Below, piece after piece: positions 23,003-29,745 of a DNA stretch of 30,120 nucleotides. A program made the position numbers and the translations under genes. This DNA comes from Desulfobacterales bacterium (lineage in GTDB: Bacteria; Desulfobacterota; DSM-4660; Desulfatiglandales; B25-G16). Location of the stretch: contig JABXJY010000004.1 of NCBI GenBank assembly GCA_013375385.1, positions 1 through 30,120 on the forward strand, written 5' to 3'. The stretch's first letter is position 1, and every line of letters starts with the position of its first letter. The notes beneath the pieces were generated by a model. The model did no database searches. It worked only from the letters and a program-made list of their open reading frames with translations, and had not been told where the DNA came from.

Positions 23003-23787
23003 AGTGATACGATAAAGGCCTCTGAAAACCCAAAATTTTCCAATTTCTTGACTATATTGTTTGCCTCAATTAAATCTTTAGAGAGAGAAACCCTAACCCG
23101 ATAAACGGTTTTTCCTTCATATGGCACATACGTTGTTACCGTAACATGATCAAAGATAACCCTGAGGCGTTCCGCCAACCTTCCTGCATTATCTTCATCT
23201 TCAAAGGCGCCAACCTGTATAGTAAATTTCCCCTTATTAAAATCCTCTGCCTCCACAAGGGGTTTGTAGCTGTTACCCGACCTGATCTTGCCGACCTCCT
23301 TTGATAAGGCAACCACCCGTACCCGTGCAACTCCAGGACCAACCAGTTCTATCTCCCTCGCTGCACTGTGAGACAGGTCAATAATCCTCCCCTTAACAAA
23401 AGGGCCCCTGTCGTTAATCCTGACTATAACCTCTCTTAGATTCGACAGGTTTACTACCTTTACATACGTACCAAAGGGTAATGTTTTATGTGCAGCAGTC
23501 TTATCATACGTATCGAAAATCTCACCACTGGCCGCTCTCCTCCCATGAAATTCCTTCCCATACCAGGAAGCTATACCTTCCTGCACAAACCCTTCCCCAC
23601 TAGGGAGAGGGTAATATGATACCCCATTTACCGAATATGAATTAGGTGGCTGACCTTCCCTGGTTTCTGGCAACACTAGAGGTGGTCTTCTATAACTGGA
23701 AACCTGTATCTGTTTCTTGTTAACAGTACAGCCAAAAATACTTACGGTGATAAGGAGAAAGGGAATAAACCTCTTCATGATCAACAT
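22999..23787 (-). CDS. rlpA: RlpA-like lipoprotein with DPBB and SPOR domains
   Basis: A 262-aa envelope protein. The N-terminus MKRFIPFLLITVSIFGC (from residue 4) is a lipoprotein signal with the lipidated Cys near residue 20. A double-psi beta-barrel follows (EGIASWYGKEFHGRRAASGE to VRINDRGPFVKGRIIDLSHSAARE, about 90-165), containing the Asp of the lytic-transglycosylase site. A C-terminal SPOR domain (about 190-262, FTIQVGAFEDEDNAGRL) binds denuded septal peptidoglycan. The predicted role is cutting glycan strands at the septum. Start may be 23787 or 23778; neither has a ribosome site. It is the last of three minus-strand genes, 15 bases after the cyclic-nucleotide-binding gene, and probably coupled. 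Confidence 0.9.
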   Translation of the reverse strand: MLIMKRFIPFLLITVSIFGCTVNKKQIQVSSYRRPPLVLPETREGQPPNSYSVNGVSYYPLPSGEGFVQEGIASWYGKEFHGRRAASGEIFDTYDKTAAHKTLPFGTYVKVVNLSNLREVIVRINDRGPFVKGRIIDLSHSAAREIELVGPGVARVRVVALSKEVGKIRSGNSYKPLVEAEDFNKGKFTIQVGAFEDEDNAGRLAERLRVIFDHVTVTTYVPYEGKTVYRVRVSLSKDLIEANNIVKKLENFGFSEAFIVSL

Positions 23788-23802
23788 TTGTAGTATTGCT
23801 GT

Positions 23803-24306
23803 TCAGCCGCTGAGGGCAATGGATAAGGCAGTTGTCAGCCTTATCACATCTTGACTTGACTGTCTTAGCCTACTGGCTAATAGTTGTGCTATCCTTTTCA
23901 GTATCTTAATACCCATCTGAGGTCTTTTTTCCATTAGATCAAGTAAATCCTCCCTTCTTATCTCTAGAAGAATGCAATCCGTGGTAGTCACCACCGAGGC
24001 CGATCTATTCTCCCGATCAATCATAGCTATTTCTCCAAAAACGACATTGTCTTCTGCCTTGAACCTCTTCAAAATCTTCTCTCTTTTGGTGAAATCACCC
24101 TCTCCCCCCTTCATGGCAAGTGTCTTTGACACCTCAACATCCCCATCAGCAACTATATACATACTGTCTCCCTCTTGGCCTTCCTGCATTATAGTCTCCC
24201 CCTTAGAAAACCTCCTCTCTGTGGTTATTTTCAAGATACCCGCAACCTCTTGTTCATCGAGGTTATTAAAAATGAAAGTCTCTTTGATGATTTCCTCTGG
24301 ATTCAT
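23803..24306 (-). CDS. Stand-alone cyclic-nucleotide-binding domain protein
   Basis: A 167-aa soluble protein consisting of one cNMP-binding beta-roll and short C-terminal helices, with no DNA-binding or kinase domain. Seen: RRFSKGETIMQEGQEGDSMYIVADGDVEVS (about 30-60) and the phosphate-binding cassette VFGEIAMIDRENRSASV, which keeps the Glu and Arg that contact the cyclic phosphate. True cAMP or cGMP binding is therefore plausible, unlike in degenerate members. Its ATG overlaps the TGA of the upstream potassium-channel gene (ATGA), so the two are translationally coupled. A likely role is ligand-dependent control of the channel as a separate subunit; this is inference. Confidence 0.85.
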   Translation of the reverse strand: MNPEEIIKETFIFNNLDEQEVAGILKITTERRFSKGETIMQEGQEGDSMYIVADGDVEVSKTLAMKGGEGDFTKREKILKRFKAEDNVVFGEIAMIDRENRSASVVTTTDCILLEIRREDLLDLMEKRPQMGIKILKRIAQLLASRLRQSSQDVIRLTTALSIALSG

Positions 24307-25514
24307 TTAGGCCCTACAAATTTATCAATAAAGGAGATTTCTCCCAGGTTCTCCTTGGCAATTACCACTGCCCTGTCATCTGCTTCAACCAACAAATCAT
24401 CAGGGGGATTAATGATAACATCTATCTTCTCTGTCTTGCCAAAAAAATCCTTACCCGATTCTTCAAACTTCCTCTTAATGAACTCATCAATAGCTGTTAC
24501 ATCATCGGAGAGGATATCCTCCAATTGGATATCCTTCCTTTCCCTTAGAAGCGCAATTAACAGGCCTTGCCATCTTTCCCTAAAATATTGGCTAAGCTCC
24601 CCACATGGTCTTTCAACATACTTAGATGGAATTTCAACACCCCACAGTTTGTTATCATCCTCATTGTTGATCAGTGCCTTGATCATGCTAAGAAAACCTG
24701 GTGCTATAGATGCGCTTGCGAGTAAAGATCCGTGTGACTCTCCCCTGATAACTATTTCATCTACATTAGCCCGCAGCAGATATTCCTTATTCTCCGGATT
24801 TATCAGTTCGGCACATATCCTAACCTTAGGGGCCATTGATTTTATGGCCATAGCCCCAAAGATGGTTCTCTCATCGGCCTTCTCAAGTGAATGCCCATGG
24901 GTGATATCTGCCAATATTATGGCCGCCTTAGCCCTAGAAATATTTGCCCTTGCCAAGACATCCTCTTTGACAAAATTTCCCCTGACAAAATGGATGCCCC
25001 TTTCCCTGTATTTGTACTGAATAGACTCCACCTCATCTTTTTCAAGCTCATTAACCAATACAATAGGATAACTACTACCCTTATCGTGAATCAATATCCC
25101 TTCTATGGCCTTTTCACCATTTTGATTCCAGCCGCAGATGACAATTTGATCCTTCTCTTTTAATGATTCCAAACCCTCCCCCTCTTTGATCTTCCTCTCA
25201 ACAAATATGGAGGCGATGGTCGCCGTAAATAGTGATACCAGCACTACCCCACTCACCATGAGGATCAGGCCTACGGCCCTTCCCAAGGTAGAATGGGGAA
25301 CAACATCGCCATAGCCTACTGTAGTGATAGTCACAAGGGCCCACCATAGGGTATCCACTATAGCTGATGTTCCCTTGTCCCTATAGTAGCCATCAAGGAT
25401 ATACAAACCAATAGCGCCAAAACAAATAATGGCGGTGGTGATACCCAGGATGGTAAAAACATTCCTTCTCTTGAGGGACCTGAATGTCTTCCTGATTTGA
25501 TTATTAACGTTCAC
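24303..25514 (-). CDS. Two-helix potassium channel with RCK (TrkA-N) domain
   Basis: A 403-aa inner-membrane channel of the MthK/Kch type. A hydrophobic segment at about 20-40, a pore loop LWWALVTITTVGYGDVVP with selectivity filter TVGYGD at 65-70, and a second segment at about 75-103 are followed by a Rossmann-like RCK domain starting DQIVICGWNQNGEKAIEG. The usual GxGxxG reads GWNQNG. A second, C-terminal regulatory region (about 280-403) resembles TrkA-C-like sequence. Start is GTG at 25514 with a weak ribosome site; no better start is seen. It is the first gene of a unit with a cNMP-binding protein and an RlpA-like protein. Potassium selectivity comes from the filter; the gating ligand is unknown. 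Confidence 0.9.
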   Translation of the reverse strand: MNVNNQIRKTFRSLKRRNVFTILGITTAIICFGAIGLYILDGYYRDKGTSAIVDTLWWALVTITTVGYGDVVPHSTLGRAVGLILMVSGVVLVSLFTATIASIFVERKIKEGEGLESLKEKDQIVICGWNQNGEKAIEGILIHDKGSSYPIVLVNELEKDEVESIQYKYRERGIHFVRGNFVKEDVLARANISRAKAAIILADITHGHSLEKADERTIFGAMAIKSMAPKVRICAELINPENKEYLLRANVDEIVIRGESHGSLLASASIAPGFLSMIKALINNEDDNKLWGVEIPSKYVERPCGELSQYFRERWQGLLIALLRERKDIQLEDILSDDVTAIDEFIKRKFEESGKDFFGKTEKIDVIINPPDDLLVEADDRAVVIAKENLGEISFIDKFVGPK

Positions 25515-25535
25515 CAGGTGCTCACTCTAGACGCC

Positions 25536-25577
25536 AGGCCTGCCCGCAACGCTCTCGCTTGCGAGGCGGGCGGGCAC
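25536..25577. repeat. 42-bp GC-rich hairpin element, copy 2
   Basis: Same length and ends as the copy at 19942 (AGGCCTGCCCG at the start, CGAGGCGGGCGGGCAC at the end, in the same orientation), but with a different centre. The stem here is CGCAA/TTGCG. At three stem positions both sides changed together relative to copy 1. It lies between the potassium-channel gene and the dienoyl-CoA hydratase gene. Confidence 0.7.
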
Positions 25578-25592
25578 TTTACCTCACCTCAA

Positions 25593-26360
25593 TCAACAGT
25601 TCTTCCACTCAGGGCTCCTCTTCTCTAAAAAAGCCTTCAATCCTTCCTGAGCATCGGCTGTTCTCATCAATTCATTGAGATATATATCTTCGATAATCTT
25701 CAGTGAGGGTTCAAGGTCATCTGTCAGGCCCGCCTTTATCGTCTTTTTGGTAACCCTCAGAACCTCAGCACTAAGAGATAGATAGGGTTTCACGAATTCG
25801 GCAGTCTCCCTGGGTAAATCACCTCCTGCAACTACCTTGTTTATGAGGCCCATAGCCATTGCCTCCTGTGCGGAGACAATCCGCCCTGACAGAATCAACT
25901 CCATAGCCGCCTTTCTTCCGATAATCCTCGGCATTATCTGGGCAGCAATTGGTGGCAGCACCCCCACCTGGATCTCCGGCTGGCCCAATTTGGCTGTATC
26001 ATCAGCGATTACCAGATCACAGAAGACTGCCAGCTCACACCCACCACCTAAACAGGATCCATAAACAGATGATACCGTAACAGCACCCAATTTGTCCATC
26101 AACCGAAACATACCATGGAAGCTCTCAATCATCCTTGGTGCCAGATCACCCATATGTTCAGCCACATCCACACCGGCTGAAAAACACTTCCCGTTTGCAT
26201 TGAAGAGAACTACCTTGAGATCCCTCTTGTCTATCCAATCCCTGAGAGTATCATTTATTTCATTCATCATTTCAATGTTGAGAATATTCACAGGAGGTCT
26301 ATCCAAGGTAATCGTACCGAGTCCACTATCGATTTGGACATTGATATTTTTCTGGGACAT
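25593..26360 (-). CDS. bamR: Cyclohexa-1,5-diene-1-carbonyl-CoA hydratase (crotonase family)
   Basis: A 255-aa enoyl-CoA hydratase fold protein predicted to add water to the dienoyl-CoA produced by benzoyl-CoA reductase (also called Dch). Seen: LDRPPVNILNIEMMNEI, the oxyanion-hole loop FSAGVDVAEHMGD, and YGSCLGGGCELAVFCDLVIADDTAKLGQPEIQVGVLPP. The last block lacks the second-Glu pattern of general crotonases and fits the diene hydratase subgroup. The assignment to this step relies on resemblance and on BamA and the dehydrogenase next door; a general enoyl-CoA hydratase is the alternative. AGGAGAAAAGG precedes the ATG at 26360. It has its own promoter candidate and lies behind a terminator that follows bamA. 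Confidence 0.8.
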   Translation of the reverse strand: MSQKNINVQIDSGLGTITLDRPPVNILNIEMMNEINDTLRDWIDKRDLKVVLFNANGKCFSAGVDVAEHMGDLAPRMIESFHGMFRLMDKLGAVTVSSVYGSCLGGGCELAVFCDLVIADDTAKLGQPEIQVGVLPPIAAQIMPRIIGRKAAMELILSGRIVSAQEAMAMGLINKVVAGGDLPRETAEFVKPYLSLSAEVLRVTKKTIKAGLTDDLEPSLKIIEDIYLNELMRTADAQEGLKAFLEKRSPEWKNC

Positions 26361-26403
26361 CCTTTTCTCCTTTCTAAACTAAATGTCGAGAGAGATAATT
26401 ATC

Positions 26404-26432
26404 CTTATAACTAAAATAGCACGAGAGATCAA
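26404..26432 (-). promoter_or_regulatory. Candidate promoter of the dienoyl-CoA hydratase gene
   Basis: Minus-strand TTGATC, a 17-base spacer, then TATAAG (5/6 on the -10). The expected start is about 35-40 bases before the ATG at 26360. A 10-bp palindrome GATAATTATC (about 26395-26404) overlaps the -10 and start point and could be an operator. It does not match the motif shared by the other catabolic promoters. Confidence 0.5.
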
Positions 26433-26448
26433 CTGTCTATTCAAATAG

Positions 26449-26480
26449 AAAAAATCCAGAAGTAACCTTCTGGATTTTTT
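26449..26480 (-). terminator. Rho-independent terminator after bamA
   Basis: A perfect inverted repeat with 14-base arms (AAAAAATCCAGAAG and its complement) around a 4-base loop. On the minus strand the hairpin ends in a run of T, as expected for intrinsic termination. It lies about 30 bases past the bamA stop. Because the arms are A/T flanked on both sides it could act in both directions. Confidence 0.85.
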
Positions 26481-26511
26481 CCTCTCTTGTCTTTATTGTT
26501 TATGATCAGGT

Positions 26512-27648
26512 CTATTCTTTAGGCTTTGCAAAAACAGCCTCAGCCAGCTCATCATCAAAGGTCTGCGCTTGGGCAAGAAGCTGATGATACTTGATAAAGT
26601 CTATAGTCCTCTGTCCCGTTATCTTTTGGGTATTGAAGGCATTAAACCCTAGATAGGCCTCCATATTCATGTTGGCGCCCAGCCAGTAGATTTGGCTGCT
26701 CTTCTGGAGATCCCAGTAAAACTTCTTCTTCACCCTGATGCTCTCTATGGTGTTCATGAGGCAGAGGAAGGTGGTATTGGTCAGGGTCCAGACCATCCCG
26801 TCAATAAATCCATCCAGGAGGCTCCAGTCAGTTTTGAGCCCCTTCAACTGCTCATTGGCCGCTTTATAGTCGTTTCCCTTTTTGAACTCACCATAGACAA
26901 TCTCACCATTGTCCACGTACTTATCGGTGATCACCCGTGGATCCCTCATCCATTCACCCTTATCGTTTTTCTTAATGGGAATGGCTTTGGTAATCAGGCC
27001 CATCCGCTCCATCTTGGCAGCGCTCCACATCTCGTTGGCGGTTGCCTGCCACATGGCCTGTTCCATGCTCAGATTCCAGGGGAGAAAATCGGTAGATCCC
27101 CCTGTCGGGGTGGAACCATGTCTGGTTCCCGCCTGTCCAAAGGCGGCTGTATCTGCGGCCACGGTAAAATCGCATGACTGACCGATCTCCTGCCCCCCTG
27201 CAATCCTCAGTCCGTTGCAACGGCAGATCACCGGCTTGCGGGCCTTGAGAATACCATCGACCATCCCTGCAAAAAGATCCATATACTGTGTATATTCCAG
27301 GGGCCTCTTGGTATAATACTCCGCATACTCCTTGGTATTACCCCCTGTGCAAAAGGCTCGGTCTCCGGCGGCCGTGAAGATGATGGCCATAACGTCTCGC
27401 TCCATGGATGCCTTATGCATCCCTGCAATGACGCCCTTGACCATCTCCGTGGTATAGGAGTTAAATTGACCAGGGTTATTCAGGGTAATCCAGGCTGTAT
27501 AGAGCCCTTCCACCGTTTCCCCGGTATCGGGATTAACGAGGGGTTTCCTTTCATACCCAGTGCATGGTGGCTCTGTACCAAAGTGCTCATCTCCAAAAAT
27601 CTGATGATCTTTTATCTCGTTATCCCTTATCAACCAATCTAGTGCCAT
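26512..27648 (-). CDS. bamA: 6-oxocyclohex-1-ene-1-carbonyl-CoA hydrolase
   Basis: Ring-opening enzyme of the anaerobic benzoyl-CoA pathway (also called Oah): a crotonase-fold hydrolase that adds water and cleaves the C-C bond to give 3-hydroxypimeloyl-CoA. It is 378 aa, the expected length. Highly specific blocks are present: MALDWLIRDNEI, AWITLNNPGQFNSYTTEMVKG, FCTGGNTKEYAEYYTKRPLEY, RIAGGQEIGQSCDFTVAADTA and GSTPTGGSTDFLPWNL. AGGAGGAA lies just before the ATG at 27648. The upstream neighbour is the dehydrogenase that makes its substrate, 42 bases away, and a strong terminator follows. BamA is widely used as a marker of anaerobic aromatic degradation. Confidence 0.95.
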   Translation of the reverse strand: MALDWLIRDNEIKDHQIFGDEHFGTEPPCTGYERKPLVNPDTGETVEGLYTAWITLNNPGQFNSYTTEMVKGVIAGMHKASMERDVMAIIFTAAGDRAFCTGGNTKEYAEYYTKRPLEYTQYMDLFAGMVDGILKARKPVICRCNGLRIAGGQEIGQSCDFTVAADTAAFGQAGTRHGSTPTGGSTDFLPWNLSMEQAMWQATANEMWSAAKMERMGLITKAIPIKKNDKGEWMRDPRVITDKYVDNGEIVYGEFKKGNDYKAANEQLKGLKTDWSLLDGFIDGMVWTLTNTTFLCLMNTIESIRVKKKFYWDLQKSSQIYWLGANMNMEAYLGFNAFNTQKITGQRTIDFIKYHQLLAQAQTFDDELAEAVFAKPKE

Positions 27649-27690
27649 AGCTATTCCTCCTCTTTTATGGTTATAGTCAGTTCTCTCAGC

Positions 27691-28800
27691 CTAGAAATCC
27701 GGCGTTAAGACTATTCTTCTGGCAGGGGAGCCCGCCTTGTGTGCCTCTTCAAATGTTTCTATAATGCTACTCATTGGCCTTGCTTCCACGAACGGTTCGA
27801 TCTCAATCCGCTTATTCAGGACCATGTCGAGGACTATAGGATAGTACTCGGGCAAGCACCCCCAGGTTCCGATAATATCAGCATCAAATGCCATGAGCCT
27901 ACCAATAGCATACTCCACTTTCTGCAAACCGAAGCCGACGACAACCAACTTTCCTGTAAAAGAAAGTAGAGACAAGGCAATCTCTTGCCCGGCCTTTACT
28001 CCGGTAACCTCGAATATCTTCCAGCCATAATTTGGAAGGCCATTTTCCTTTGAGATAGTTCTAAACTCTTTTACAACATCCGTAACCTCTCTATCAGCTG
28101 AACTGATAACAAAATCGGCACCATATGAAAGGGCCCTTTTGAGTTTCTCAGGGTTTCTGGCTATACCAATAACTGTTTTTGCACCGAGGGCCTTGGCTAC
28201 CTGTCCCATATACTGACCCACACCGCCTGTAATGCCTATCACTACGACATTGTCACCTGGCTGAAGATCTGCCCTCTTGGCAGCCTGATACGGTGTGGTG
28301 CCCGCATCAGCCACCACCGCCAGGTGTGGTAAGGGAATCTCCCCCCTGTCTTTCACTTCACAGAGATCTACGCTCGGTACCGGAATATGGCTCGAGAAAC
28401 CACCATACATCCCGAGGCTGTTACCCGGCATGAGCTGGTTGAGGCATCTATTGCCCCTCCCTGTCTTGCAGAGCATGCACTGGCGGCAAGGCATAACTGC
28501 AGGGATAATTACCTCTTTCCCTATCCAGTTCTCAGCTCCAGCCACAACCGTCCCTGCAATTTCATGACCTAGACTCAGAGGAGGTTTCGAAACAGTGGGG
28601 ACGCCATCATAGAAATATCCCAGATCGGTGTGGCAAACTCCACATCCCGCTATTTCCACCAAAACATCACCGGGCTTGAGTTCAGGTACAGGTATAGCAG
28701 TCCTTTCTAATTTGCCCTGAGTTACCTCTCCTGTTTCTTTGTCCCTTGATGTCGGTTGAACCATCTGCCATGTCTGGATATTATCTGGTACTTCTGCCAT
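27691..28800 (-). CDS. bamQ: 6-hydroxycyclohex-1-ene-1-carbonyl-CoA dehydrogenase
   Basis: Zinc-dependent medium-chain dehydrogenase (369 aa; also called Had) oxidising the hydratase product to the 6-oxo compound opened by BamA. Seen: catalytic zinc region GCGVCHTDLGYFYDG and GHEIAGTVV, structural zinc Cys quartet in PCRQCMLCKTGRGNRC (near 106-121), and NAD-binding VVVIGITGGVGQYMGQVAKALGA. The start MAEVPDNIQTWQMVQP is typical of the family. GGAGGAT precedes the ATG at 28800. The role is assigned from resemblance and from direct adjacency to bamA. Confidence 0.9.
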   Translation of the reverse strand: MAEVPDNIQTWQMVQPTSRDKETGEVTQGKLERTAIPVPELKPGDVLVEIAGCGVCHTDLGYFYDGVPTVSKPPLSLGHEIAGTVVAGAENWIGKEVIIPAVMPCRQCMLCKTGRGNRCLNQLMPGNSLGMYGGFSSHIPVPSVDLCEVKDRGEIPLPHLAVVADAGTTPYQAAKRADLQPGDNVVVIGITGGVGQYMGQVAKALGAKTVIGIARNPEKLKRALSYGADFVISSADREVTDVVKEFRTISKENGLPNYGWKIFEVTGVKAGQEIALSLLSFTGKLVVVGFGLQKVEYAIGRLMAFDADIIGTWGCLPEYYPIVLDMVLNKRIEIEPFVEARPMSSIIETFEEAHKAGSPARRIVLTPDF

Positions 28801-28821
28801 ATCAATCCTCCATATCTTATT

Positions 28822-28902
28822 GGTTTCTCGCCTCTGGTTTCTCGTTTGTCTTTACCTGTTATTTCGACTTTTCAGCGAGCAACGAGTAACCAGCAACGAG
28901 TT
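28822..28902. repeat. Heptad repeat pair between SDR gene and bamQ
   Basis: Left arm: ggtttct, cgcctct, ggtttct, cgtttgt. Right arm: gagcaac, gagtaac, cagcaac, gag. Both keep a 7-base step, and the right arm is close to the reverse complement of the left, with about 23 bases between them. The right arm ends at the stop codon of the SDR gene, so it would form the 3' end of that message or a stem before bamQ. Confidence 0.75.
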
Positions 28903-29654
28903 CAAATCATCCCGTAACCACCATCAACACACAGGATCTGACCGGTAATGTAGTTGCTTTCATCAGAGGCCAAGAATACAAAGGCAGGCGAGATATCATC
29001 TGGTGTACCAAAGCGTTTCAGGAGGATTCTGTTCATATAGATCTCTTTCAACTTTTCATCGGTGGTTATTTTTTCTGACATGCCCATGGACAGAATACCT
29101 ATGGATATCACATTGGCACACACGTTATATCGTGCAAGTTCTCGGGCAATGGATTTTGTCATACTGATGGTGCCCCCTTTTGCTGCACTGTAATTGATCT
29201 GGCCAACCGTACCGACCAGCCCGGCCACGGATGTCACATTTATGATCTTGCCACTGTTTTGCTCTTTCATCTGACGCCCAGCCGCCTGGGAACAGAGGAA
29301 TGCCCCTTTCAAATGAATATCTACCACCTCATCCCATTGCTCCTCTGTCATTTTGAGCATCATGGCAGGACGGGTAAAACCTGCATTATTCACCAAAATA
29401 TCGAGCCGACCGAATTCTTTTACTGCAGCCTGGACAAGACCATCGGCTTCCTCCCTCTTGGAAACATCGGCCCTGACAACTATTGCTTGACTGCCCATTT
29501 GATTTATGGCTTGAGCCACCTCGTTGGCGGCTGTTTCATTTGAGGTGTAGTTGACGACAACCTTCGCCCCTTCCTTTGCGAAGCTAAGGGCAACAGCCCT
29601 TCCAACACCCCTGCTACTCCCCGTTATCAAGGCTACCTTTCCTTCGAGCTTCAC
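28902..29654 (-). CDS. Short-chain dehydrogenase/reductase (FabG-like)
   Basis: A 250-aa classical SDR. Cofactor loop ALITGSSRGVGRAVAL, NADP-leaning VVVNYTSNE, LDILVNNAGFTRPAM, catalytic Ser in NVTSVAGLVG, YxxxK in NYSAAKGG, and C-terminal YITGQILCVDGGYGMI are all present. It starts at GTG 29654 after GGGAGGAAA. In sequence it resembles 3-oxoacyl-ACP/CoA reductases. Its place just upstream of bamQ and bamA suggests oxidation of a 3-hydroxyacyl-CoA such as 3-hydroxypimeloyl-CoA, but a FabG-type reductase cannot be excluded. The promoter and shared operator motif lie directly upstream. Confidence 0.85.
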   Translation of the reverse strand: MKLEGKVALITGSSRGVGRAVALSFAKEGAKVVVNYTSNETAANEVAQAINQMGSQAIVVRADVSKREEADGLVQAAVKEFGRLDILVNNAGFTRPAMMLKMTEEQWDEVVDIHLKGAFLCSQAAGRQMKEQNSGKIINVTSVAGLVGTVGQINYSAAKGGTISMTKSIARELARYNVCANVISIGILSMGMSEKITTDEKLKEIYMNRILLKRFGTPDDISPAFVFLASDESNYITGQILCVDGGYGMI

Positions 29655-29687
29655 GTTTTCCTCCCTGTTTTGCCCAAGATTCTTCTG

Positions 29688-29728
29688 TAGCTACATTATG
29701 ACTACAATATAGTTACTAGAATTGTCAA
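29688..29728 (-). promoter_or_regulatory. SDR-bam operon promoter with shared operator-like motif (site C)
   Basis: Minus-strand TTGACA (29728-29723) with TGTAGT 16 bases on. The shared motif is TAGCTA at 29688, GACTA at 29700 and ATAGTTACT at 29709 in plus orientation, with the same offsets as sites A and B. TGTAGCTACA (29686-29695) is a perfect 10-bp palindrome. The SDR GTG lies about 35 bases downstream of the motif. Confidence 0.5.
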
Positions 29729-29745
29729 TACTAAAAAGGGGCTTG

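Noticed and set aside
24175..25020. Long plus-strand open frame (281 codons)
   Set aside because: It is antisense to the potassium-channel and cNMP genes, has no family features, and is rich in Ser/Leu as expected from a shadow frame.
26692..27177. Plus-strand open frame of 161 codons
   Set aside because: It is antisense to bamA, whose sequence is strongly conserved; no independent coding evidence.
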